The notes beneath the pieces are model-generated. The model was not told the origin of the DNA. It did not search any database and saw only the letters and a list, made by a program, of their open reading frames with translations. Below, piece after piece: positions 10,779 through 19,169 of a DNA stretch of 64,000 nt; position 1 is the stretch's first letter, and every line of letters begins with the position of its first letter. A program made the position numbers and the translations under genes. This DNA is from Anabaena catenula FACHB-362 (lineage in GTDB: Bacteria; Cyanobacteriota; Cyanobacteriia; Cyanobacteriales; Nostocaceae), in NCBI RefSeq assembly GCF_014698735.1, contig NZ_JACJTQ010000001.1, forward strand, positions 124,001 to 188,000. Reading direction: 5' to 3'.

Positions 10779-11295
10779 TACGTTAGTTGAGAACCGATTT
10801 ATGATTGTTCAACTAATTGCTTGCCTTGTTTGTATAGTAGAGTCATTTTTTTTTGATTACCTCCGAATTATCAAAATTGAATTAGGTAGTAATTAAGAGA
10901 TGATCAATCTGTTCCGAGTTATTGACAATGAAATCATGATTTCCTGACATATCTAACGCAAATATCTAGTTTTGCTCAAACTCGTGTGAGCAGATTTATC
11001 AATAAGCCAGTTCATCACAAATAAGTTGACCAAATCTGATTGAAAACGTTGGAAATGTTGTTTAGTAAGGCTTTTCGGCTTTATACTCATTCAGGTAATT
11101 TTTTATTATTTAAGTGATATTTGTATTGCGAAAGTTATTCTTTTAACAAAAACCCATGAAGAATGACATATTTCGTAATCTCAATAAGTATTATTTATTT
11201 GTTCATTTTAATACTTAAAAAAAGCTGTATTAAAAATAGCATTGTCAGCAAACCCGAAGGATTAGAGAATCTGAGATACTAGCAACTTACGTTAA
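10779..11295. other. AT-rich intergenic region, nothing recognised
   Basis: About 520 bp upstream of the small leader peptide gene. I see no ORF, tRNA or obvious hairpin-terminator. The part nearest the gene presumably contains its promoter, but no convincing -35/-10 pair can be named. Confidence 0.5.
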
Positions 11296-11386
11296 TATAG
11301 CAGATCAATGAGGTACAGAATCAAAATTGAAACCTAGACAGCAAGCCAGTTTTACTCCTGACTCCTGACTCCTGAATTCTGCTGTA
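11296..11386. repeat. MITE-like element, family B copy 1 (3 heptamers inside)
   Basis: Bounded by TATAGCAGA and TCTGCTGTA (near-perfect inverted ends). The body GATCAATGAGGTACAGAAT also occurs in the copy at 28411-28536. Inside it are three copies of ACTCCTG, against seven in the other copy. It directly abuts the stop codon of mutL. Confidence 0.75.
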
Positions 11387-13057
11387 TCAAATTCCATGAC
11401 TTTTGCCAATTACCCAATTACGACGGAAAAACCGAGCTAAAGAAGATTCTTCCAAAGATAAATAAATCGGTCTACCATGTGGACAGGTGCGGGGGTTGCG
11501 TGTGCGTTGCCAATCATCTAATAATTTCTGCATTTCTGGTAAATTCATTGGTGTACCATTACGAATTGCACTGCGACAAGCAACAGCAACTTGGGCTGTT
11601 TGTAAATCTCCTCCCCAACTCAGTTCTAAAAGTGCTTCGGCACAGTCTTCACGTTGTTGTAACATTGCGGGAATGTTGCGAACTGCCCAAAGTTTTTCAC
11701 CAAATGGTTCAATATCTAAATTAATATTTTGCAGTTGGGAAACTTGCGCTGGTGATAATTGATAAAGAATAATTGGTGTTTCTACAGCGACAAGTTGCCA
11801 ATTATCACAAAGTTGCTCATACAAAACTCGCTCATGGGCAATGTGCTGTTCTACTAACCAGATTCCTCCTGAATGTTCAGCAATAATATAAGTATTGCTT
11901 ACTTGGGCAACAGCTTTTAAATAGTTCTGAGTATGATCTTGCTCTTGATTTTGATTTCGATTTTGAGGTTGAAAATTATAACCACCTTTTGTTTCTGCAA
12001 CTTTGAGTAATTTACTGACTCGTGTTGTTTGAACAGATTCTTTAATATTAACTTCAGAAATCCGCAGTGCTTGGTTAATAGCTTGGGTAATTTGTTCTTG
12101 CCAAAAATTTAGTTCGTTGAGATAAATTTCAGTTTTGGCAGGGTTGCGATTCCAATTGATTTGGTCAGGAGAAATGGCAAGATGTAAAAAACAAATGGGA
12201 TAGCGATCGCGCGGTAATGTTTTGTGAAATGCTGATAAAATCGCTTGCTCTAATTCCGGTGATTTAATCATCCTGCCATTGATTGCTACTTTTACCCAAT
12301 CAGGACGATGACGATGACACCTATCTGGTAAACCTATGACTAAATTTATGACTGATTTGTCCAAGTTTGGTAATTCTAACTGACAAAAATGCAAATCACT
12401 TTGTCGCACTTGGGGCAGAATTTGCGGGATTAGTTGTTCTACAGTTGCAGCTGGACAGATAGTGAACAATTCTCGGTCATTTTGCCAAACTTGGTAAGTG
12501 ACTTGAGGATGACAAAGGGCAATTTGTTGAATTATCCCTTGTACTGCCTTCATTTGCTGTGCAGGGGTGGGTAAACCTTGACGACGGGCGGGGCAGTTAG
12601 CGAACAAATTAGAGACGGTGACGACTGTTCCAGGGGCTATTGGGGCTATTTCTAGTTTGACTACTTCTCCACCTTCGTTATAAACAACCTGGTATCCCTC
12701 ATTTCCACCCACGGGACGACTGAAAATTTCTAAATCTGCCAAGGTTGTTAAGCTGTGTAAAGCCTCACCACGAAACCCTAAACTGGTAATTTTCCATAAA
12801 TCCGCACTAGAACGAATTTTACTGGTGCTATGGGCTGCTGCGGCTTGTTGCAAGTCATCAAGATTCATTCCACAACCATTATCAGCTACGCGGACTCGCC
12901 AATGTTGCGGCCATAGAGAAACTACAATGCGGGTTGCACCAGCATCTAGGGAATTTTCTACCAATTCCCGCACTACAGCAGATAAAGAGTCAATTACCTC
13001 TCCAGCCGTAATTAAATATACAACTTCTGTTGGTAAAGCTTGAATAGTAGATGCCAT
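11387..13057 (-). CDS. mutL: DNA mismatch repair protein MutL
   Basis: MutL is the GHKL ATPase that links mismatch recognition to strand removal. The N-terminal ATPase motifs are ELVENSLDAGATRI, DNGCGM and GFRGEALHSL. The C-terminal domain has EQHIAHERVLYE where endonuclease-type MutLs have DQHAxxE; the first Asp is Glu here. CPHGRP, the other endonuclease-associated motif, is intact. ~556 residues is typical for cyanobacteria. The frame extends to a TTG at 13069, but ATG 13057 (MASTIQALP) matches the expected start. A Gln/Asn-rich linker joins the two domains. The gene is single, and a MITE begins immediately after its TGA stop. Confidence 0.96.
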   Translation of the reverse strand: MASTIQALPTEVVYLITAGEVIDSLSAVVRELVENSLDAGATRIVVSLWPQHWRVRVADNGCGMNLDDLQQAAAAHSTSKIRSSADLWKITSLGFRGEALHSLTTLADLEIFSRPVGGNEGYQVVYNEGGEVVKLEIAPIAPGTVVTVSNLFANCPARRQGLPTPAQQMKAVQGIIQQIALCHPQVTYQVWQNDRELFTICPAATVEQLIPQILPQVRQSDLHFCQLELPNLDKSVINLVIGLPDRCHRHRPDWVKVAINGRMIKSPELEQAILSAFHKTLPRDRYPICFLHLAISPDQINWNRNPAKTEIYLNELNFWQEQITQAINQALRISEVNIKESVQTTRVSKLLKVAETKGGYNFQPQNRNQNQEQDHTQNYLKAVAQVSNTYIIAEHSGGIWLVEQHIAHERVLYEQLCDNWQLVAVETPIILYQLSPAQVSQLQNINLDIEPFGEKLWAVRNIPAMLQQREDCAEALLELSWGGDLQTAQVAVACRSAIRNGTPMNLPEMQKLLDDWQRTRNPRTCPHGRPIYLSLEESSLARFFRRNWVIGKSHGI

Positions 13058-13254
13058 AGCCGGAATCAAAAATTAAAAATTAAAAATTGAGCGAACGTGC
13101 AGAACATTAGCCTACAATATTCCGACTACTGGCTTCTGACAGATGTGTTGTTTTATTTAACATCTCAACAGAATTTTTGATTAATTGTAAAGAAAACCTG
13201 ATTATAAGAGGATCTTTGATAAATTGCAGATGAGGTGATAAGCGGAAAAAACTT

Positions 13255-13584
13255 ATGAGTAGTAGTTTAGTCGCTGATGTTCAGGATCTGAAGTCCCTTC
13301 TTGAATGGGGTCAACCTGCGTTTACAATTGTTGATGTGCGCGATCGCTACACTTACAATCACGGCCATATCACTGGGGCTATCTCAATTCCCTTAGATGA
13401 CTTGGAATCCCGTGCTAAATCTGCTCTGCACAAAGAACGCCAAATCTACGTTTATGGCGAACATGATGCCCATGCAGCCCATGCAGCCCAAATCTTGCGC
13501 GGTGCTGGCTTCACTGATGTTTCTGAAATTCAAGGTGGCCTTACCGCCTGGAAAACAATTGGTGGCGCGACAGAAGGAGTGTAA
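13255..13584 (+). CDS. rhodanese-like domain protein lacking the active-site cysteine
   Basis: A single 109-residue rhodanese domain: TIVDVRDRYTYNHGHITGAI near the N terminus and GGLTAWKTIGG at the end are standard family elements. In active sulfurtransferases the strand-loop after the middle reads V-Y-C-x(4-5)-R-S/A. Here it is IYVYGEHDAHAAHAAQILR, with Gly in place of the catalytic Cys and no Cys elsewhere in the protein. It is therefore unlikely to transfer sulfur and more likely binds or regulates something. It is cytoplasmic, monocistronic, and followed by a dense repeat cluster. Confidence 0.9.
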   Translation: MSSSLVADVQDLKSLLEWGQPAFTIVDVRDRYTYNHGHITGAISIPLDDLESRAKSALHKERQIYVYGEHDAHAAHAAQILRGAGFTDVSEIQGGLTAWKTIGGATEGV

Positions 13585-13605
13585 TACCGTTTCACTTTAA
13601 GGTGG

Positions 13606-13748
13606 ATACAAATGGACAGACGCGGTGACCGAAGAGGACGCGGAGAGGGGGAGACGCGGTGACGCGGAGAGATTATCCCCGTGTCCCCCTGTCCCCGTGT
13701 CCCTCTTTCTCCGTGTCCCCGTGTCTTCTTCAAGGGGAGATTCATTTG

Positions 13749-13751
<3 letters not shown>
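13606..13751. repeat. inverted-repeat element with GC-rich heptamers inside
   Basis: Ends ATACAAATG (13606) and CATTTGTAT (13743-13751) are a perfect 9 bp inverted pair. Between them are degenerate units such as GACGCGG and GTGTCCC. The right end overlaps the TA where the next element (13749-13860) begins. Confidence 0.6.
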
Positions 13752-13860
<109 letters not shown>

Positions 13861-13912
13861 GCTTTAATTAAGTGAATTGATATAAATCTCTACTTAACCT
13901 AGAGATATCAAT

Positions 13913-14040
13913 ATAATTCGTAATTCGTAATTACAGGTATAAGCCTCTAACTTTCGTTATGGAAAAGCAAAAAGGCTTATTATCTTTATTTTTAGCCCTG
14001 AGATTTATCAGTGGGTTAATAATTACGAATTACGAATTAT
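13913..14040. repeat. 128 bp element with 21 bp perfect inverted ends
   Basis: The left arm at 13913-13933 and right arm at 14020-14040 are exact reverse complements over 21 bp. Each is built from AATTCGT-type heptamer units. The ~86 bp interior has no ORF. It resembles a miniature inverted-repeat element. It lies 26 bp after the stop of the minus-strand receiver gene, so it could also act as a hairpin in that transcript. Confidence 0.7.
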
Positions 14041-14066
14041 GCTATTGGATTTATATTTGACAATCC

Positions 14067-14489
14067 TCAGCACGGTGCCATAACACACTGGTTCGAGTTA
14101 ACCACACTCGCAACAGCAAAAAGTAACTCATCTAAATTAATAGGCTTGCATAGGTGCTTCTGAAAACCTGCTTTTAATGAATATTCTTGATCTGCTGCTG
14201 AAGCCCAGCCCGTCATAGCAATAGCCGGAAACCATCTCCCTTTCAATGCTTGCAAATTTCTAACTTTTGGTAGCAACGAATAGCCATCTTCATCTGGGAG
14301 AGAGATGTCGGTGATTAAGATGTCAGGTTTAAAATTAGATATTATTTCTATAGCCTCATGTGCAGAAGCAGCAGACATAATCTCTGCACCTTCCAATTCA
14401 AATAATAAAGTCAGTATTTGTCTGGTATCACTATCATCATCGACAATCAGTAATCGTAAGTTATTAAGATGGATAGATTGGCTATACAT
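14067..14489 (-). CDS. single-domain response regulator (CheY-like receiver)
   Basis: A 140-residue receiver domain with no output domain. LLIVDDDSDTRQIL supplies the acidic pocket, DILITDISLPDEDGYSLLP contains the phospho-accepting Asp, AMTGWAS the conserved Thr, and HLCKPINLDEL the Lys. Stand-alone receivers usually pass phosphate in relays or act by protein contact. No kinase is in the same transcript unit; the nearest is the MASE1 hybrid kinase ~8 kb away, so the partner is unknown. A Crp-type regulator follows on the same strand upstream (133 bp gap). Assignment is firm. Confidence 0.93.
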   Translation of the reverse strand: MYSQSIHLNNLRLLIVDDDSDTRQILTLLFELEGAEIMSAASAHEAIEIISNFKPDILITDISLPDEDGYSLLPKVRNLQALKGRWFPAIAMTGWASAADQEYSLKAGFQKHLCKPINLDELLFAVASVVNSNQCVMAPC

Positions 14490-14621
14490 GAATCTTACCT
14501 GCTTTTATTTTTAACAGTTTGATTGGTAAAAATAAAGGAATTAAAAAGCATATCCTCTTTTATGCTATGCACAATGAATATTGGCTGTCTGTCCGGTTTC
14601 GTACATAGAAGCCCAAAAGAT

Positions 14622-15356
14622 TCAATAGCAATTATGTTGAGGTGAATTGTCTAGTAAGCGTGCATATTCATTTCTGATGACTTTATAACACTCACAGGAA
14701 CTCGCTTCTAAAGCTTCTCGATTGATAATCTTAATATTACCTCGATGGTAATTAATCATTCCTGCTTTACTGAGAGTACTCGCTGCCACTGTAACACCAG
14801 ACCGACGTACACCCAACATATGAGAGATAAATTCTTGAGTAAGAGGAAATTCATTTGAATTTAGACGGTCAGAAACTGTCAATAACCACCGAGAAAGTCG
14901 CTCTTCTAACGTATGTAATCGGTTACAAGCAGCGCATTGTGTAATTTCAATGTAGACAGTTTTTACATAGCGCAGTAGCAAGTCTTGAATCGCTACTCCT
15001 CGATCAAATTCGGTTTTAAGTGTATCTGCATCAATTCGCAACGCATTACCTGGAACTTGGACAATTGCAGTTATATTTGTGATGTCATCTCCCAAAATAA
15101 CGGGTATACCTACCATACCTTCTTTACTCACTAAACCAACTTCTACTGATGAGCCGTTGTCCATTGTGCAGAGTAGGGAAATAACTGCTGTACCAGGAAA
15201 ATAGACGTATTTGATTGGTTCTTCTGCCTCGTAAATACTTTGCCCAGATGTGAGCGATACAAGTTCTAAATGTGGAGCAAGATGCTCAAAATCAGATTTA
15301 GGCAAAGCAGCAAGCAGTTTATTATTTGACCTTAGGGAATTATTATCTAATAACAT
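14622..15356 (-). CDS. Crp/Fnr-family transcription regulator
   Basis: 244 residues: a cyclic-nucleotide-binding-like beta barrel (~15-125), a dimer helix, and a C-terminal winged helix (~165-225) including LTQEFISHMLGVRRSGVTVA, the Crp-type recognition helix. The barrel lacks the canonical RxALA phosphate-binding cassette of true cAMP receptors, so the ligand is probably not cAMP. The dimer-helix part has CAACNRLHTLEERLSRWLL, a segment common to many cyanobacterial members of this group. It is the nearest same-strand neighbour upstream of the receiver protein and may be co-regulated with it. Targets are unknown. Confidence 0.9.
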   Translation of the reverse strand: MLLDNNSLRSNNKLLAALPKSDFEHLAPHLELVSLTSGQSIYEAEEPIKYVYFPGTAVISLLCTMDNGSSVEVGLVSKEGMVGIPVILGDDITNITAIVQVPGNALRIDADTLKTEFDRGVAIQDLLLRYVKTVYIEITQCAACNRLHTLEERLSRWLLTVSDRLNSNEFPLTQEFISHMLGVRRSGVTVAASTLSKAGMINYHRGNIKIINREALEASSCECYKVIRNEYARLLDNSPQHNCY

Positions 15357-15792
15357 GATAATTCTCCTTATATTTAGCTGTCTTTAGAAAAGGCAACCCC
15401 AGGCATAAAGAGAGAAAATCCGCATTTAGCCCTAATGTCAAAAGATGTATTCTCTAAAGTGATCTTTTTAACGGAAACCTTTCACACCACTATATTACCT
15501 ATCTTTATTATAAATGATCTAACTAATGACTTGAGAATTACCGAAAGGATAGGTTTTTTTAGACAAAAATATAGCTGTAATGTCCAAAAAACTTATTTTT
15601 ATCTAGTCGTTATATTGATAGATTCGTTTACATCATTAATTATGTTTTTATTAATGCTAACTTCCTGCTTTTGAGGCAATAAATAGACAATTTTACTTTT
15701 ACGAATTAATCAGGTTTGGCATATATAAATAATAACATTGACTACAATGTCACTTGTAACGGGTAAAACAGGCAAAAACCGTTAATATGCTC
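15357..15792. other. intergenic spacer, no gene supported
   Basis: About 430 bp. It contains a 79-codon plus-strand frame (15435-15674), but the residues are hydrophobic and low in structure, no ribosome binding site precedes it, and I recognise no family. I treat it as non-coding. It must hold the promoter of the Crp-type gene at its left end. Confidence 0.5.
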
Positions 15793-15823
15793 AAAAAAAA
15801 TCCCCCGCATTCAAGTAGGGGAT
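15793..15823 (-). terminator. rho-independent terminator of the adenosine deaminase gene
   Basis: On the minus strand, ATCCCCT and GGGGGAT form a stem around ACTTGAATGC and are followed by eight T residues, 26 bp beyond the stop codon. Confidence 0.8.
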
Positions 15824-15848
15824 AGTCAAAAGCGGCAACATTCTTTCT

Positions 15849-16892
15849 TTAGTCTTGCATTGCCAAAACCTGATCTGGTTCAGGTTTCAACAAACCATTT
15901 AATAAAGATGCAGGACGTTGAGTATAAGGCCAAGCAAACGCATGACGGAAAGCCGCATCTTGACAAGCTTTTAACTGTGCAAAATTGATAATGTCGTAAG
16001 TCAAGAGATTTTCATACTCAAACGGTAGTCGCACATTGTGCAAACCAGCGTTATCCGTACATATGGCAATATCTACACCAACTTCAAAACAACGGTCAAA
16101 AACTAATTTGAGTTGACGGATATCCTGTAAAGTTCCTGTTTTCAGGTAGGTGGTAGGACAAACTTCCAAACACTGTCCCCGTTTAGCTACATCTTTAAGT
16201 AATTCTGGGTAAAGTAGGGGAATTTGGATACCGTGACCAATTCGCATTAAATAGGGTAAAAGTTCTGGATAGCAACCTGCGGTAGTTTCGTAAAGATGTC
16301 CTGTGGTTTTTACGCCTAGAGTTTGGGCATAATTATATAAACTAATCCATTCTGCCATGCGTTCAGCATAGTAACTATCGCCCCCCGCAATATCTACCGC
16401 ACAGACATAATTTGGATTTTGCGCTGCTAAGTCAACAATTGCCTTATTGACTTCATAAGGTAATCGTGAGTGCATACAGAGAATTTGGCTGGTGACAATG
16501 GGATATTCTGGTAAATGGCTGGATTTGCCCACAATATTCACAATTTCCGTCATTTTGTCAATTCTTTCAGCTTGACTTAAATGCTCAGGAGTCCGCAAAT
16601 AGGGAGTGTAACGCAATTCCAGATAAGCCAAATTTTCAAATATATAAGCACCCCGCAGCAAGCGGTAGATAAAGTAAGGTAAAGTTTCCACCGTTTGCAC
16701 ACTTTCAACTAAGGTGTGTAATTCCAGATATTCATCTAGGGTGTTACGGGGACGGGTATAAAAATCTTCAAATTCTGAATATTCAGTAAAGCGAGAAATT
16801 AACTCAGTAGAATGGCGCTGAAAATATCGCCATAATACACGAGGTACAACTGAACCACCTAGATGCCGATGCAATTCTGCGTATAAAGCCAT
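15849..16892 (-). CDS. adenosine deaminase family enzyme
   Basis: A metal-dependent hydrolase of the adenosine/AMP deaminase fold, ~347 residues. The first zinc ligands are in ELHRHLGGS (HxH). GHLYETTAG corresponds to the HAGE region and keeps the catalytic Glu. ICTDNAGLHN replaces the usual TDDP, keeping the zinc-binding Asp but changing the next Asp to Asn; this Asp helps bind the purine N7, so substrate preference may differ from classical adenosine deaminase. The frame extends upstream to 16931, but ATG 16892 (MALYAELHRHLGG) is the natural start. The gene is monocistronic with a good terminator. Confidence 0.85.
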   Translation of the reverse strand: MALYAELHRHLGGSVVPRVLWRYFQRHSTELISRFTEYSEFEDFYTRPRNTLDEYLELHTLVESVQTVETLPYFIYRLLRGAYIFENLAYLELRYTPYLRTPEHLSQAERIDKMTEIVNIVGKSSHLPEYPIVTSQILCMHSRLPYEVNKAIVDLAAQNPNYVCAVDIAGGDSYYAERMAEWISLYNYAQTLGVKTTGHLYETTAGCYPELLPYLMRIGHGIQIPLLYPELLKDVAKRGQCLEVCPTTYLKTGTLQDIRQLKLVFDRCFEVGVDIAICTDNAGLHNVRLPFEYENLLTYDIINFAQLKACQDAAFRHAFAWPYTQRPASLLNGLLKPEPDQVLAMQD

Positions 16893-16971
16893 AGTGGTCT
16901 TTTTTTGTAAAAATTTTATTAATCTTAACAAAAACGCTAATAAAAAAAATCTATCTCTGAAGAAGGATTAT

Positions 16972-17153
<182 letters not shown>

Positions 17154-17163
17154 GTATTGGTCA

Positions 17164-18567
17164 TTATCGCTGCACAGAAGGGTAGGCGTATGTACAATAG
17201 CGATCGCGCCCTTGTTGTTTAGCGTCATACAAAGCTTGATCTGCATAAGCAATGATTGTATCTGGTTTAACTTCCAACTTTGGTATAAGAGAAGCAATTC
17301 CCAGACTAACTGTGACGATATCTTTGACATTAGACTGTTCATGAGGAATCGCCAGATCATGAATTGCTTGTTGAATTCTAGCTGCTACCTTAATCGCTCC
17401 TTCTAAATCCGTATTCGGGAGCAGTACAGTGAATTCTTCCCCACCGTAACGCGCCACCAAATCAGTAGGACGATTTATATCTTGACGACGAATAAATTGA
17501 TACAATGTTTGAGAGATTTTGAAGAGACAATCATCACCAGCCAAATGACCGTAGTAGTCGTTATAGCGTTTGAAGGCATCAATATCCAGTAAAATCAGGG
17601 AAAGTGGCTGCTGTTCTTGGGCTAGTTGCTGCCATTCATCTTTGAGACGATTATTGAAACAGCGACGATTAGCCACCTGAGTCAAAGCATCCAAATTTGC
17701 CAGTAATTCAAGTTGATGATTTGCATCTTGCAAAGCCAGTTCAGTTTGTTTCCGTGCAGTGATATCACGTATGGTAATAGCAAAACCATCACCTAACTTT
17801 ACCGCCACAAAGTGGAACCAATAAGACTGTCCTGATGGGTAGTAAAAATCCTGTTCTAGAGGTTCACCCATCTCGACGACCGCAACAAAGCGCTCAAAGA
17901 GTTCTGGGTCAAGACGATGCACGAATTTTTTTAGCACCAACTTGCCGATCATCTCCTCACGGCTACGGTCAAAGGCTCTGGCGATTACCGGGTTGACGAC
18001 TAAGCAACGAAAATCCTCAATATCCCCGGTTGCGGGGTCGCGGACAGCTTGCAGTGCAGCAATACCATCAAGTGAACTATTCAAAACGCTAGACAACAAA
18101 GCTCTGGACTGATAAAGTACCTCTTCTGTTTCCCTACGGTTAGCAACTTCTTGTTCTAAAAGGCGTTGTTGACGTTGAATGGTTAACTGATTTTCGAGAC
18201 GCGCTACTACTTCTTCAATTTGAAAAGGTTTTGTGATGTAGTCTATACCACCTGACTTAAAGGCGGTGACTTTATCGAAAACATCATCTAAAGCACTAAT
18301 AAAAATAACGGGAATATTGCATAAATTCTCATCAGCTTTAAAAGCTTGACAGACTTGATAGCCATCCATTTCTGGCATTTTGATATCTAACAGGATCACA
18401 TCTGGTCGTTTCACCTTCACCGTTTTTAGAGCCATTCGCCCACTGGTGACGCTGCGAACAGTGTAGCCAAGTTTAACCAGTAAATCGCTTAGTAATTGTA
18501 AGTTCTCTGGAATATCATCTACCAGGAGAATGTTACCTTTGTTTTCCGGTTGAGAATCAAGATTCAT
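17164..18567 (-). CDS. REC-PAS-GGDEF diguanylate cyclase
   Basis: 467 residues. An N-terminal receiver (~12-130) has ILLVDDIPENLQLL, PDVILLDIKMPEMDGYQV with the phospho-Asp, and YITKPFQIEEV. A PAS domain follows (~150-275). The C-terminal cyclase (~300-460) contains ARYGGEEFTVLLPNTD, an active GGEEF loop, and RPTD five residues upstream, the product-inhibition I-site. It should make cyclic di-GMP in response to phosphorylation. Its start overlaps the end of the preceding kinase remnant by 11 bp, suggesting it was once the last gene of a kinase-cyclase unit. The phosphate donor is likely the MASE1 hybrid kinase of the same cluster. Confidence 0.94.
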   Translation of the reverse strand: MNLDSQPENKGNILLVDDIPENLQLLSDLLVKLGYTVRSVTSGRMALKTVKVKRPDVILLDIKMPEMDGYQVCQAFKADENLCNIPVIFISALDDVFDKVTAFKSGGIDYITKPFQIEEVVARLENQLTIQRQQRLLEQEVANRRETEEVLYQSRALLSSVLNSSLDGIAALQAVRDPATGDIEDFRCLVVNPVIARAFDRSREEMIGKLVLKKFVHRLDPELFERFVAVVEMGEPLEQDFYYPSGQSYWFHFVAVKLGDGFAITIRDITARKQTELALQDANHQLELLANLDALTQVANRRCFNNRLKDEWQQLAQEQQPLSLILLDIDAFKRYNDYYGHLAGDDCLFKISQTLYQFIRRQDINRPTDLVARYGGEEFTVLLPNTDLEGAIKVAARIQQAIHDLAIPHEQSNVKDIVTVSLGIASLIPKLEVKPDTIIAYADQALYDAKQQGRDRYCTYAYPSVQR

Positions 18568-18915
18568 TGGTTATTAGGGGTTCGGCTAAGTCAACAAGCT
18601 GCTCAAATTCAAATTGACGCGCAAGTTTCGCCACGGCTTGTGCTAGGCGATTTTCAGTTTCTGGAATTTCTCCTACTAGTTGCAAGACCAGGTTAGTATT
18701 GGCCTCAAGAGCAGCTTCGTATAGCTGAGTCATCCATTCTCCAGACATACAGGTCAAATTTTGGGATTTAAAAGCGCTTTCTGCTGAATTTTCTAATATA
18801 AGTGATCTTGTTTGGGTAAAGATATAGCTTACACCCAGATGTTTAGTTAAAGCGTCAAAAATTGTATTTTCAGTAAAGGGTTTACGCGTCAAGTCATCAC
18901 AACCTGCTGAGAGAA

Positions 18916-18947
18916 CGATGCCTTCGGCGTTTCGTAGGAGCTATCGC
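18916..18947. repeat. ~30 bp palindromic repeat inside the kinase remnant
   Basis: Runs CGATGCCTTCGGCGTTTCG to CTATCGC. It separates codons that are adjacent in the intact paralogue (KAI and VLSAG), so it is an insertion. Confidence 0.75.
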
Positions 18948-19100
18948 TTTTTCTTCTTCTAATACACTCGCTGTAACGGCAATTACAGCGGTAGCATTGC
19001 CTTTTGTAATAGATTGATGTACTTGGTAGCTTCGTAACCGTCCATGATGGACATTATCATGTCCATTCAGATTAAATGCGGTTCCCATTCATCCCAAATT

Positions 19101-19129
19101 GCGATGCCTGCGGCGAGCGAAGCTATCGC
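19101..19129. repeat. 29 bp palindromic repeat, identical to 63679-63707
   Basis: GCGATGCCTGCGGCGAGCG followed by AAGCTATCGC. The same 29 bases occur at the far end of the window, showing a dispersed repeat. Confidence 0.85.
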
Positions 19130-19169
19130 TAATCATGGATTATTGAGCCGATACTTTTAGAAGTTAATC

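Larger units (their letters stand above)
18557..19130 (-). pseudogene. decayed 3' fragment of a hybrid histidine kinase
   Basis: The fragment parallels the last ~170 residues of the kinase at 21976-24390. EWEPHLI then TGA (Trp codon lost) then MDMIMSIMDGYEATKYI corresponds to WEPHLIWMDMRMPVMDGYEATKYI in the intact gene. A frameshift follows, then NATAVIAVTASVLEEEKAI, then a ~31 bp palindromic repeat (18916-18947) that shifts the frame again, then VLSAGCDDLTRKPFTENTIFDAL and the intact C-terminal helical domain. So it holds one nonsense codon, one frameshift and one insertion. A second palindromic repeat marks its 5' end at 19101-19129. It is probably the remnant of a duplicated kinase gene; the last 111 codons still form an open frame. 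Confidence 0.85.

Noticed and set aside
11479-11762. Plus-strand frames opposite mutL
   Set aside because: Antisense to conserved MutL motifs, no independent support.
15435-15674. 79-codon hydrophobic frame
   Set aside because: No ribosome binding site, poor codon pattern, AT-rich region where chance frames are frequent.
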